Positions 37,814 through 46,617 of a stretch of 64,000 bases of DNA are shown here, one piece after another. The notes under the pieces are model-generated. The model was not told the DNA's origin. It made no database searches and saw only the letters and a list, made by a program, of their open reading frames with translations. The number at the start of each line of letters is the position of its first letter. The stretch's first letter is position 1. The stretch comes from an uncultured Gammaproteobacteria bacterium (GTDB lineage: Bacteria; Pseudomonadota; Gammaproteobacteria; Pseudomonadales; UBA5518): positions 47,273 through 111,272 of the forward strand of contig CAIYPF010000065.1 of assembly GCA_903928015.1 (NCBI GenBank), given 5' to 3'. A program made the position numbers and the translations under genes.

Positions 37814-40135
37814 TCAGGCATAGTCATCCACAAGCCCGACTGTCCTGCGTACCGGAGACGCAACGTCTCCCGTCTGTCCGATGGCGGCGAGACGCTCCCT
37901 GGATACCTGGGTCGCAGCCTCGAAGGCGCCGCGCTCGCCCTGCGCACCGCCCTGTTGCTGCTGCGCCACGTTCACGTCGAGAAGGTTCAGGCCGCTGCTC
38001 TCGAGAAGTTCCCGCAGCCGAGGGAGGTTCGACTCCACGGCATCGCGCACAGCCGCGCTGTGTGTCGTGAACTGGATGCTCGCGCCGTCTCGATGGCTGT
38101 GCACCTGAACCTGCAAAGGGCCGAGTTCGGGCGGATCCAGGCGGATCTCGGCGGAACGCAAGTTGTGCCCGGACAACCAGAGAATGCGCTGGCCCAGTTC
38201 CTCGCCAAGTCGTCCTGTTGCCGCACCGAGCAGGACTGGCAATGAACCCGGCGCCTGCGGGACTGCCGGCTGCATCGCTGATGCCTCTGCGCCGCGCGAG
38301 AGTACCGACGATAACGAGGATGCGAATCCGCCGGAGTCACCCCCCGCGCCAGGGCGGGACTCCTGCGTCACCGCCTGAACGGCGGCTGCAACCTCAGCCG
38401 ACGCACGTTCAGACGCGAACGCCGCAGCGCCGCGCAATCCGGCAACAGCCTCCTCGTTCGCAACTCCTTCAGGCAGACCCGCCACAGGAACGGGGCTGAC
38501 AGCTACACCCGGGATTGACATGGGAGCGGCTGCTTCAACCGGCGCTCGCTGCACTGCCCGGCGTAACGGAGCCGCAGCGGCGGTCTCGATCTCGGGAACG
38601 GACAAAACGGGCTGAGTATCCGGTGCCCCCATCGATGCCGTATCCGGCGCGACAGCCCCGCTCTCACCGCGGACGGCTGGCGCGGGAGCGGAGGTACCCG
38701 CAGGTTCCGCACCTGCACGTCGGTTACCGGGAGCATCGGGAGTGTCGGAAGCCCCCCCGCCTGCGGCCTCAGTCGCTACCTGTGGACCAGGAAACGGCGA
38801 CGCGGTAGCGGAAGAAGCTGCGATGGGAACCCTGTCAGAGCCGTCGATCGAGCCCTGCAGATTGACGAAGCGCCCCGTGTTTACCGAAACAGTTTGGGCT
38901 TGTGTCCCGGGCACTGCGAGCCCGGAGACTTCTGCGCCGCCAGGCTTCGCTGCCGCGGAGTTCGCAAAACCGCCCGTTGCCGGAGGTGAAACTGCTGTGG
39001 CATCTGCAGGCTCTTGCAGAGCGACCGCCTGAAGGCCCGCTGATGCCCCGCCACGTTCAGGTGTCGGAGAAACCGCAGCACTGCGGGAGGCCATGGCGAG
39101 CGCTGCCCCTTCAGACGCTGAAGCCTTGATCGCGGAGGCGCCCTCCCCGTCGCCTGCAAACTGCACCTGCCCTTCTGCACGCCCAAGGGCAACGCCCGTG
39201 TCACCGTATGGCCGGTTGGAAACGTATGGACTGGCCTCCAACCCCGACCCGGTCGTGTCGACGTAGGCCCCGGGCACGCTGCCGCCCTGAGACGTCGAAG
39301 AGAGGCCTGGAGACATTTCGGTTTTTACGGACTGGGAAAAGCCCGGGGCTTCTCCCGATATCCCCGGGAAACGCGGTGGAGTCGCTGGTCCAGACTGCGT
39401 TGCCAGCGAGGGAGCCGGTCCGGGCGAGGAACTGCCAGGGCGTGCAAGACCTTCAAGCACCGGGGATGACGTCGCCTCGAAGGTGATCCCCTGGGTGGCC
39501 GGGGCGCCGGGCAGAGCATCCGGAGGGGCGCTTAGCGCGAGGAGGTCGCTACCGGACACGATGTCTGCATCGGTCTCAATCACACCATCAGCCTGCTCAT
39601 CGGACTCCAGGCTCTCGCTTGAGGACAGGACAGCGGGGACAGCGGGGACCATCAACCATGGCAGATCCATGGGCTCCGCCGCCTTGTCACCCGCAAGCTC
39701 GCCACGCTTGCCGGCCACGTCCAGTTGCCTGAGGTTCGGCAAGGTCTTGCCGCCAGCCGGAGAGTCCTGCAGCGGCAATGCGTATTCAGCCCCGGTGCTT
39801 GCCACTTGCTCCGGAAACTCAAAACCCGCGATAGCAATCGCCGGTGAGGCCGTGGCCGCACCGGCCGCGCCTGCTGGCGAAGGAACAGCCTCTTCAACCA
39901 CCGCAACCAGCGTGGATGAAGCGATAGCTTCCTTAATTATTTCATTGCCTTGAGATATTTTCTTCGCGTTGCTTATCTGGGATTGCAGCACCTGCGGGAA
40001 GGCTATCCGCTCGGCTGTACCACCCCCAACAAGGTCCCCCGGAGCTCCGCCAGAGGCAGCAGATCCGGCGGCAACAGCCGGATCTTGCACGGGAATGGAC
40101 ATGGCGAGCGTTGACGCAATGGGGCTGGGATGCAT
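37814..40135 (-). CDS. fliK: Flagellar hook-length control protein FliK
   Basis: Secreted ruler that measures hook length and triggers the FlhB export switch. The 773 residues are mostly Ala/Pro/Gly/Ser-rich and unstructured (about 20-640), as expected for rulers. The folded C-terminal domain is clear: LGQRILWLSGHNLRSAEIRLDPPELGPLQVQVHSHRDGASIQF...LRELLESSGLNLLDVNV. ATG with GGAG nine bases upstream and a sigma-54 promoter at 40174-40189. A second FliK-like gene is at 19100-21706. Confidence 0.92.
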   Translation of the reverse strand: MHPSPIASTLAMSIPVQDPAVAAGSAASGGAPGDLVGGGTAERIAFPQVLQSQISNAKKISQGNEIIKEAIASSTLVAVVEEAVPSPAGAAGAATASPAIAIAGFEFPEQVASTGAEYALPLQDSPAGGKTLPNLRQLDVAGKRGELAGDKAAEPMDLPWLMVPAVPAVLSSSESLESDEQADGVIETDADIVSGSDLLALSAPPDALPGAPATQGITFEATSSPVLEGLARPGSSSPGPAPSLATQSGPATPPRFPGISGEAPGFSQSVKTEMSPGLSSTSQGGSVPGAYVDTTGSGLEASPYVSNRPYGDTGVALGRAEGQVQFAGDGEGASAIKASASEGAALAMASRSAAVSPTPERGGASAGLQAVALQEPADATAVSPPATGGFANSAAAKPGGAEVSGLAVPGTQAQTVSVNTGRFVNLQGSIDGSDRVPIAASSATASPFPGPQVATEAAGGGASDTPDAPGNRRAGAEPAGTSAPAPAVRGESGAVAPDTASMGAPDTQPVLSVPEIETAAAAPLRRAVQRAPVEAAAPMSIPGVAVSPVPVAGLPEGVANEEAVAGLRGAAAFASERASAEVAAAVQAVTQESRPGAGGDSGGFASSLSSVLSRGAEASAMQPAVPQAPGSLPVLLGAATGRLGEELGQRILWLSGHNLRSAEIRLDPPELGPLQVQVHSHRDGASIQFTTHSAAVRDAVESNLPRLRELLESSGLNLLDVNVAQQQQGGAQGERGAFEAATQVSRERLAAIGQTGDVASPVRRTVGLVDDYA

Positions 40136-40173
40136 CAGGACAGACTCCGGGAAACAGGTACTTCCCGGCTATC

Positions 40174-40189
40174 TGCAAGCACCGCGCCA
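40174..40189 (-). promoter_or_regulatory. Sigma-54 promoter before fliK
   Basis: TGGCGCGGTGCTTGCA on the minus strand, one base off the consensus, with GG and GC ten bases apart. It fills the 65-base cheB-fliK gap. Predicted start near 40163, 28 bases before the fliK ATG. Confidence 0.75.
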
Positions 40190-40200
40190 GCTACGCTGCT

Positions 40201-41286
40201 CTAGAGCATTCGCCTGAGGATTGCTGCGGGAATGTCGTCCAGGGGGAGCGTCTCTACCGCCCCGCCGCAGGCCACCGCGGCCCCCGGCATTCCCCAGACA
40301 ACGCTGCTGGCCTCGTCCTGGGCAATGGTATGGGCGCCGGCATCACGCATGTCCCTGAGACCCAATGCCCCGTCCTTGCCCATACCGGTCAGGATCACCC
40401 CGAGGGCATTGGGGCCCACGCATTGGGCAACCGAGCGGAACAGCACATCGACCGAAGGACGATGGCGGTTGACCGGCACATCACCGCTCAGCTTGCAGCG
40501 GTAGCGCGCGCCGTCACGCACCACCATGAGGTGCTGGTCCCCCGGGGCGATATAGGCATGCCCGGGCAGGATCTGCTCCCCATCACGTGCTTCGGACACC
40601 TCCATGGCTGAGCAGCGGTTCATCCTCTGGGCAAATGGCCCACTGAAGGACGCGGGTATGTGCTGCGTTATCACAACGCCCGGAGTCGTGACACCCGGCA
40701 AGCGCTCCAGCACTTCCCGGATGGCTTCCGTACCGCCGGTCGACGCACCGATGGCAATAACCCTGTCGGTGGTCCTGAAATGCTGACGTGCAATAGCCGG
40801 CAGCACCTTGTCGACAGCAACGCTCGCGCCGGGAACACGCTCGGGGGCGGTGGCAGATGGCGTGAGCTGCCGGACACGGGCATGAGAGGCAGTCTTGATC
40901 TTGTCGATCAGCTCGTCCCGGTAATCCTGCAGCGTATACGCAATATCGACTTTGGGCTTGGTGATGAAGTCCACGGCACCGTAGCGAAGCGCATCCAGGG
41001 TGATTTCTGCTCCTTGCTCGGTCAGCGTGGAGACCATCACCACCGGCATCGGGCGCAATCGCATGAGATTCTTGAGAAATGTCACGCCGTCCATGCGGGG
41101 CATCTCGACGTCCAGCGTCAGCACATCCGGGTTCAGCTCCTTGATCTTCTCGCGTGCAACCAAAGGATCCTGGGCCGTGCCGACGACCTCGATCTCCGGG
41201 TCGGACGAAAGCATCTCGGTCAGCAGCTTGCGCACCAAGGCCGAGTCATCGACCACCAACACACGAATACGCTTGCTCACGGCCAT
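40201..41286 (-). CDS. cheB: Chemotaxis methylesterase/deamidase CheB
   Basis: Removes methyl groups from, and deamidates, chemoreceptors once phosphorylated by CheA. The 361 residues begin with a receiver domain ([12 protein letters not shown], acceptor D59 in [12 protein letters not shown]). The esterase domain follows with catalytic Ser in [12 protein letters not shown], His in [16 protein letters not shown] and Asp in [12 protein letters not shown], all present. Start uncertain: ATG at 41286 abuts GGAG, a GTG at 41280 has GGAG at a better distance, and a TTG at 41304 is possible. cheR is not in this window. Confidence 0.95.
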   Translation of the reverse strand: MAVSKRIRVLVVDDSALVRKLLTEMLSSDPEIEVVGTAQDPLVAREKIKELNPDVLTLDVEMPRMDGVTFLKNLMRLRPMPVVMVSTLTEQGAEITLDALRYGAVDFITKPKVDIAYTLQDYRDELIDKIKTASHARVRQLTPSATAPERVPGASVAVDKVLPAIARQHFRTTDRVIAIGASTGGTEAIREVLERLPGVTTPGVVITQHIPASFSGPFAQRMNRCSAMEVSEARDGEQILPGHAYIAPGDQHLMVVRDGARYRCKLSGDVPVNRHRPSVDVLFRSVAQCVGPNALGVILTGMGKDGALGLRDMRDAGAHTIAQDEASSVVWGMPGAAVACGGAVETLPLDDIPAAILRRML

Positions 41287-41312
41287 CTCCGGTCGATCTT
41301 TCAATGGGGCAC

Positions 41313-41942
41313 TCAGGGCTGAACGAGAGCGCGGGACAGCACCCGCCCATAATACTCACGCTCCCGCCTGGGCAACGTATCGTTGGGAAGTTCACCGAGC
41401 TTCTTCAACCTGACCCTGCCGTCACCGGGGTGGAAAACCACTTTCCTGGCCTGCAGCAAGCCTGTGTCGGAGGCCTCCTCCGGGATGCGCTCCACTCTGA
41501 GGTAATCCCGGACGTGGCGGAGCGTCTGCCCGGAACTCTCGACGAGCTCGGGATCCACCCGTGCTGCCCCGAAGAGTTTTGCCACAAGCGATGTCCGCCT
41601 CGCACCCCGGGCTTCGATTGCGCCCACAAGAGCCTCGAGTGCAAGAAAGGCGTATCGCTCCGAGGGCTCGAGTCTGCCACCACGGGCCGGGGCAAGCGCG
41701 CCGGGAACGCAAGGAAGCAGGAACTGGAGCATGCCGCCGGTACGCGCGCGCGAATCGTGGAGGCATACCGTCAGGCAGGAACCCACGACCGTGGTGATGC
41801 AATCGAGACTCCCGCCCACAAAAAGCTGGCCGGGCACCAATTTGGCCGTGACGAGGCCGGTATGCGGATCGATGTAGCGGGTCACCCGATCATAGGGCGG
41901 CTCGAGCGGAGGGAGGGTTGCCGCGCCGGAGTAGTCGCTCAT
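41313..41942 (-). CDS. cheD: CheD-like chemoreceptor deamidase homologue lacking the catalytic histidine
   Basis: CheD proteins deamidate receptor glutamines. The 209 residues carry the family core [18 protein letters not shown]: the catalytic cysteine (C56) and supporting threonine (T50) are present. The catalytic histidine, normally in GGMNHxxLP at Cys+17, is glutamine here (Q73, codon CAG in GGMLQFLLP). The protein may therefore be inactive as a deamidase and act as a binding protein. It lies between the STAS gene and cheB. Confidence 0.88.
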   Translation of the reverse strand: MSDYSGAATLPPLEPPYDRVTRYIDPHTGLVTAKLVPGQLFVGGSLDCITTVVGSCLTVCLHDSRARTGGMLQFLLPCVPGALAPARGGRLEPSERYAFLALEALVGAIEARGARRTSLVAKLFGAARVDPELVESSGQTLRHVRDYLRVERIPEEASDTGLLQARKVVFHPGDGRVRLKKLGELPNDTLPRREREYYGRVLSRALVQP

Positions 41943-41984
41943 GCGCCAGGTCCGGCCAGCATCAGCGAGGCTCCGCCGCCGTCA

Positions 41985-42284
41985 TCAGAACTGCAGAGCC
42001 TCTTCGAGGTTGAGCTGGCATGCCGACATGTAAAGCGGGACGGAGAGGTTGTCCCACTCGATCACGCTACCGTTGCGGCTCGCGGAAATGACAAAGGCCG
42101 TGAGCAACTGCAGCCCTGCCGTGTCAGCGGATACAACGGCATCAAGGTCAATGATGATGCGTCCGGGATGAACGTCGATGACCTCCTGGAGGCGTGCCTT
42201 GAGGCCCGCAGCGTCCGCGATCGACATCGTCTGCGGCAGCTTGATCCGGGACACATCGGCTGCGACGCTCAATTCAAGCTCCAT
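41985..42284 (-). CDS. STAS-domain protein in the chemotaxis operon
   Basis: Single-domain protein of 99 residues with the STAS/anti-anti-sigma fold (AAGLKARLQEVIDVHPGRIIIDLDAVVSADTAGLQLLTAFVISA). Where SpoIIAA has its phosphorylated serine (DSSG), this reads DTAG, so that site is not available; the threonine one place earlier could serve. Similar STAS proteins occur in other chemotaxis operons. ATG has AGGAG eight bases upstream. Located between cheW and cheD. Function is not established. Confidence 0.8.
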   Translation of the reverse strand: MELELSVAADVSRIKLPQTMSIADAAGLKARLQEVIDVHPGRIIIDLDAVVSADTAGLQLLTAFVISASRNGSVIEWDNLSVPLYMSACQLNLEEALQF

Positions 42285-42299
42285 CACCGTTTCTCCTGA

Positions 42300-42821
42300 T
42301 CAGGCCGCAGCATCGCGCGGGAGCTGCGACACCTGGGCGAGAACGCCACTGTTAACCAGCTTCTCTACCTCGAAGAGGATCACCATCCGATCTCCCACCA
42401 TGCCCAGACCCTTGAGGTACTCGGAACCGATGCCCCCGCTCATGTCAGGGGTCTTGCGAAAGTCGACTGAATGGATGGTGTGGACCTCGGAGACCGCATC
42501 GACCACCAGACCTACGGTACGCGGGTGATCGTGACACTCGACCCTGACAATAACCACGACGGTATGCTCGTTGAACTCCGCCGATCCCAGGGCGAATCGC
42601 ATACGCAGATCGACGATCGGAACCACGTCGCCCCGCATGTTGATGACGCCGAGGAGGAAGGGAGGCATGTTCGGTATCTGGGTGACACGCTGCCAACCCT
42701 GCACACCCTGGACCTTGAGAATCTCGATGCCGTAGTGCTCTCCGTTCAGGATGAAGGTGAGGTACTGCGTTCCTCCCCCGGCGAGCGGATCGTCAAGCGC
42801 GCCGTGCTGAACCTGTGCCAT
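42300..42821 (-). CDS. cheW: Chemotaxis coupling protein CheW
   Basis: Adaptor joining chemoreceptors to CheA. The 173-residue protein has an approximately 20-residue lead and the CheW double barrel (YLTFILNGEHYGIEILKVQGVQGWQRVTQIPNMPPFLLGVINMRGDVVPIVDLRMRFAL...VGLVVDAVSEV). The conserved arginine in NMRGDVVPIVDLR is present. Chosen ATG at 42821 lies 16 bases after the cheA stop; a longer reading would start within cheA. Confidence 0.95.
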   Translation of the reverse strand: MAQVQHGALDDPLAGGGTQYLTFILNGEHYGIEILKVQGVQGWQRVTQIPNMPPFLLGVINMRGDVVPIVDLRMRFALGSAEFNEHTVVVIVRVECHDHPRTVGLVVDAVSEVHTIHSVDFRKTPDMSGGIGSEYLKGLGMVGDRMVILFEVEKLVNSGVLAQVSQLPRDAAA

Positions 42822-42837
42822 CTCGATACCCCCCTGC

Positions 42838-44907
42838 TCAGGCCGCTGCCGACGCGGCAGAACCAAGATCGGTGCGCAAGCCGGAAAGGCGGACCAGCCC
42901 GGCGATGTCGACGATCAAAGACACGGTGCCGTCGCCCAGTATCGTGGCACCCAGCGTACCGGGCACCTGAGTGAAGTTGTTCTCGAGGCTCTTGATGACG
43001 ACCTGGTGCTGCTCAAGGAGTTCGTCCACGGCAAGACCCACGATGTCACGGCCACTCTCGACGATCACCAGCAAGCGCTCCCGTTCTGCAGCGGCGCCCT
43101 CTATCACGTCCTCTCGCACCCGCAGCACGCGGCTGATGCTGAGCACCGGCACGGCCTCGCCCCGCAAACGGTACACCGGCGACTGGCCCGTGATCAGGTT
43201 CAGTCGCTCGCGATCGACCAGAACCGTCTCGATGATGGAGAGCAGCGGCACCACGTAGACCTGCGAGCCGACCCGCACCAGTTGTCCGTCGAGGATCGCC
43301 AGCGTGAGTGGCAGGGTGATCTGGAAGACGCTCCCCTCCCCCGGCGTCGACGTCACGTCGACGCGCCCGCCGATTTCCTGGATGTTGCTGCGCACCACAT
43401 CCATGCCAACGCCACGCCCTGAGACGTCGCTCACGACATCCGCCGTAGAGAAGCCCGGCATGAAAATGAGGTCGTTCACTTGCTGGCGGCCGAGTTCCTC
43501 GTCCTCGCCGATCAGGCCGCGCTCCCGGGCCTTGCGAAGGATCTTCTCGGAATTCAGCCCTGCGCCGTCGTCTGCGACCCGGATCACGATGTTCCCAGAC
43601 TCGTGCGAGGCACTGACAAAAATCGTCCCGTGCGGGGTCTTGCCCGCGGCAATCCTCGTCGCCTCGTCCTCGATGCCGTGGTCGAGGGAGTTGCGGATAA
43701 GGTGCACAAGGGGGTCCCCGATCTTTTCGAGCACCGTCTTGTCGAGTTCTGTCTGCTCCCCGGAAATCTCCAGTTCGATCTTCTTGCCGAGCTTGGTGCT
43801 CAGATCGTGCACGAGGCGGGGAAAGCGGCTGAACGTCACGCTCACCGGCAGCATACGCACCTGCATGACCGCCTCCTGGAGTTCACGCGTGTTGCGTGAG
43901 AGTTGCTCCAGGGTGTCGCGCAGCCCCATGTGATCGAGGCCCTCGGGCGATTCACGCCCGAACTGGGAGAGCATCGCCTGCGTGATGACCAGCTCGCCGA
44001 CCAGATTCATCAGGTTGTCGACCTTGTCGATACCGACACGGATCGAGCCCGCTTCTTTGGCCGCCGGCTTCTTGCGCCGATCAATGTCCCTGCGATCGTC
44101 TGCAACGGGAGCCCTGCGATCACTTCCGCGCCGCTCAGGCGCAGCTGCGACGGCAGCGATCACGGCAGCCGGAGGCTCCGGGGCGCCGACCGGCTCGATG
44201 GAGAGTTCGCACTCCCCTTCCACCCAGTCGAACACCTCTCGCACCTGCTCGATGCTGCAGGCCCCTTTGAGCTCGATCTCCCACGACAGGTAGATGGATT
44301 CCGGATCGAAGGACTCGAATGACGGCAGCCGGGAGACATCGCTGCGCGTTACGCACTCTCCGAGCTCGGTCAGTGCACGCAGGATATGGAGCGGCTGGTT
44401 GCCGCTTCGCAACATCTCCTCGTGGGGACGGAACACGATGCGCCAGCCCTGTGCAGCTGCGTTTTCCGCAGCTACCGGCTCGGGGAGCGCTGTGACCACC
44501 TGCGGCTGCGCATCATCGTCGCCCAGAAGTTCTGCCTGGAGCATCTGCATGAACTCTGCGATGCGCGCCTCGTCGTACTCCCCCGAATGGATCGCACCCA
44601 TCATCTCCCGAAGGCAGTCGACGCAGCCGAGCAGCAACTCGATGACAGGGGGAGATGCCGCTTTACGGCCGTTGCGTACCAGATCGAGAAGGGTCTCCAT
44701 CAGGTGCGTGAAGTCAGCAATCTTCTTGTAGCCGAAGGTTGCCGAGCCACCCTTTATCGAATGGGCAGCGCGGAAGATGTCGTTCACCACATCGCCGCCA
44801 GAACCGCCTTCGCCAAGATTCAGCAGGCCGGCCTCCATGGTGTCGAGGCCTTCGATGCATTCTTCCTCGAAGATCTTCCTGATCTCGTCAAGACTGTCGC
44901 CACTCAT
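42838..44907 (-). CDS. cheA: Chemotaxis histidine kinase CheA
   Basis: Cytoplasmic kinase that phosphorylates CheY and CheB in response to receptors. The 689 residues show P1 with phosphoacceptor H49 (AAHSIKGGSATFGY), a P2 region (about 175-265), a variable linker, P3 dimerisation (IDKVDNLMNLVGELVITQ), P4 ATPase (IRNSLDHGIED, VADDGAGL, GRGVGMDVV) and a C-terminal P5 CheW-like domain. The ATG at 44907 fits the family start; longer readings add non-family basic residues. It follows cheZ and precedes cheW. Confidence 0.97.
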   Translation of the reverse strand: MSGDSLDEIRKIFEEECIEGLDTMEAGLLNLGEGGSGGDVVNDIFRAAHSIKGGSATFGYKKIADFTHLMETLLDLVRNGRKAASPPVIELLLGCVDCLREMMGAIHSGEYDEARIAEFMQMLQAELLGDDDAQPQVVTALPEPVAAENAAAQGWRIVFRPHEEMLRSGNQPLHILRALTELGECVTRSDVSRLPSFESFDPESIYLSWEIELKGACSIEQVREVFDWVEGECELSIEPVGAPEPPAAVIAAVAAAPERRGSDRRAPVADDRRDIDRRKKPAAKEAGSIRVGIDKVDNLMNLVGELVITQAMLSQFGRESPEGLDHMGLRDTLEQLSRNTRELQEAVMQVRMLPVSVTFSRFPRLVHDLSTKLGKKIELEISGEQTELDKTVLEKIGDPLVHLIRNSLDHGIEDEATRIAAGKTPHGTIFVSASHESGNIVIRVADDGAGLNSEKILRKARERGLIGEDEELGRQQVNDLIFMPGFSTADVVSDVSGRGVGMDVVRSNIQEIGGRVDVTSTPGEGSVFQITLPLTLAILDGQLVRVGSQVYVVPLLSIIETVLVDRERLNLITGQSPVYRLRGEAVPVLSISRVLRVREDVIEGAAAERERLLVIVESGRDIVGLAVDELLEQHQVVIKSLENNFTQVPGTLGATILGDGTVSLIVDIAGLVRLSGLRTDLGSAASAAA

Positions 44908-44950
44908 GCCGGATTGCCTCTGCGAGGGGGTTGCATGTGGGGATACCGGA

Positions 44951-45673
44951 TCAGAATCCGAGACTCGCAAGGAGGTCATCGACCGATCCCTGCGACAGCG
45001 CTGCCTCCTTCGTTTGCTCCTCGGCTTCTTCGACACCACCAGACTCGGCATCGGCAAGCGCGAGCTGCACGGGCAGCGTCTGGGACATCGACTTCACATG
45101 GTTTGCGTAGGTGAGCAGGGCAATAAGATCTTTCTGCAGGTTGCCGAGTATGCCGTTCACCTTGCGGATGGCCTGGCCGCTGAGATCCTGGAAACCCTGC
45201 GCCATCAGGATATCCATCAGATTGTGCTCGACCTGCTGCAACCCCGCCTTCTGCGACTCGAGGAATCCGGACGAGACGCTCGCAGCGGCCGCTTCACGAT
45301 CGACTCCGGCTCGCAGCTCTCGAACCATGGGCAATGTCGTATCGAGGATGTTGAGCGTCTTGCGAGCCGACTCCTCGCTCATCCTGACGACATTGTCGAG
45401 TTGGCTGGTGACACCCGCAGTACCCGATTCGTCGTGCGCGAGATAGTGCTTGCCGTGATCATCCACCTCGAACGTGACGATGGCCGTGTGCAGACCTCTC
45501 GCCAGCAGGCCGAGACCGTGGAAGATGCTTTCTTCGCGCACGGCGTTGATGTGTTCGATGATCGAGAAGGCTCCGGACATGTCGCGCGCCCCGAGGCAAT
45601 TGGCGAGTTCAGCCGCCTTGCCCTGCAAGCGCTCGATGATCATCTGCTCCGGATCGAAGTTGCCGTTGCTCAC
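44951..45673 (-). CDS. cheZ: CheY-phosphate phosphatase CheZ
   Basis: Dephosphorylates CheY-P to end the signal. The 240 residues form a long helical hairpin. The catalytic motif QDLSGQ is intact, including the active glutamine (IDxxFQDLSGQAIRKV-like segment here AQGFQDLSGQ). The C-terminal CheY-binding helix VDDLLASLGF is at the very end. GTG start with AGGAGGA upstream. Between cheY and cheA. Confidence 0.95.
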   Translation of the reverse strand: MSNGNFDPEQMIIERLQGKAAELANCLGARDMSGAFSIIEHINAVREESIFHGLGLLARGLHTAIVTFEVDDHGKHYLAHDESGTAGVTSQLDNVVRMSEESARKTLNILDTTLPMVRELRAGVDREAAAASVSSGFLESQKAGLQQVEHNLMDILMAQGFQDLSGQAIRKVNGILGNLQKDLIALLTYANHVKSMSQTLPVQLALADAESGGVEEAEEQTKEAALSQGSVDDLLASLGF

Positions 45674-45705
45674 GCGTGTGTCCTCCTGATCTGCACGCCG
45701 TTGGG

Positions 45706-46101
45706 CTACTTGCCGGCCACTCCCTTGAAGATCTTCTCGATCTTGGCCTTGAGCGTGTCAGGAGTGAACGGCTTCACGATGTAGTCGTTCACGCCCGCCT
45801 GCGCGGCCTGGATGATTTGCTCCCGTTTCGCCTCGGCCGTCACCATGAGTATCGGCATGCCTTTGAGGCGCGGATCGGCCCGAACCGCTTTGACGAGGTC
45901 AATGCCTTCCATCTGAGGCATGTTCCAGTCGGTGATCAGGAAGCCGAAGTCGCCCTTCTTGAGCAGGGGGAGCGCGGTGGCGCCGTCGTCTGCGAGGGAA
46001 ATGTCCTTGAAGCCGATATCGTGGAGCACCTGTTTCACAATCCGGCGCATGCTCTCGAAGTCATCAACGACGAGAATCTTGGTGTCCAGCGGAAGGCTCA
46101 T
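45706..46101 (-). CDS. cheY: Chemotaxis response regulator CheY
   Basis: Diffusible regulator that binds FliM when phosphorylated. The single receiver domain of 131 residues has acidic pocket VVDDFESMRR, acceptor D58 (LITDWNMPQMEG), the switch threonine in MVTAEA and the lysine in YIVKPFTPD. No output domain. First gene of the che block, 78 bases after fliJ; no clear promoter was seen in that gap. Confidence 0.97.
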   Translation of the reverse strand: MSLPLDTKILVVDDFESMRRIVKQVLHDIGFKDISLADDGATALPLLKKGDFGFLITDWNMPQMEGIDLVKAVRADPRLKGMPILMVTAEAKREQIIQAAQAGVNDYIVKPFTPDTLKAKIEKIFKGVAGK

Positions 46102-46179
46102 GGGTGCATGCCCGGAATTGTGCGTAGTGGCTCCGAGTCTAACGCAGGAGGGGGAGGCCTTGCCATGCAGTTCACGGCC

Positions 46180-46617
46180 TCAGTCGATTGTCCTGACCCG
46201 CGTCGAAAGCTCATCGATCGCCTTCTGGAGCTTGCGCTCGCGTTCGCGTTCCTCGTCCTGACGGGAGCGTTTGGCCAAGTCCTCGAACACCCTCAGCTGT
46301 GCGCGCATCCCCTGCCATCGATGGGCTTGCTCATCGCGCTGCGAGGTAGCGAGGCGTACTGAAGAGCGCTGCGCCTCGAGAGTGTTGGCAAGGCTGTCGC
46401 GAAACGCTGCCAGGCCCTTGGCCCGGTCGCCGGGCAGGCCGCGCCGCCCTGCATCAAGCCACGCCTCACCGTACTCGGTTTCATAGGATTCCAGTTGGCG
46501 CTGCTGACCGTCCTTGCGCATCAAATCCTGGGTGGCGCGCGCAAGCCCGGTGCGGGCGTTGCGCTCCGCCATTGCGGCGAGTCGCACAAGCGTGTCGAGG
46601 CGGCGCGAGCGCTTCAC
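46180..46617 (-). CDS. fliJ: Flagellar export protein FliJ
   Basis: Coiled-coil stalk of the FliHI export ATPase, resembling the ATP synthase gamma subunit. The 145 residues are helical throughout ([30 protein letters not shown]..., [27 protein letters not shown]). GTG start overlaps the fliI stop by four bases (GTGA). Sequence is weakly conserved in the family; position supports the call. Confidence 0.9.
   Translation of the reverse strand: MKRSRRLDTLVRLAAMAERNARTGLARATQDLMRKDGQQRQLESYETEYGEAWLDAGRRGLPGDRAKGLAAFRDSLANTLEAQRSSVRLATSQRDEQAHRWQGMRAQLRVFEDLAKRSRQDEERERERKLQKAIDELSTRVRTID

Noticed and set aside
46102..46179. Search for a FliA or RpoN promoter before cheY
   Set aside because: No GCCGATAA and no GG-N10-GC pair with flanking matches; cheY may be read through from fliEFGHIJ.
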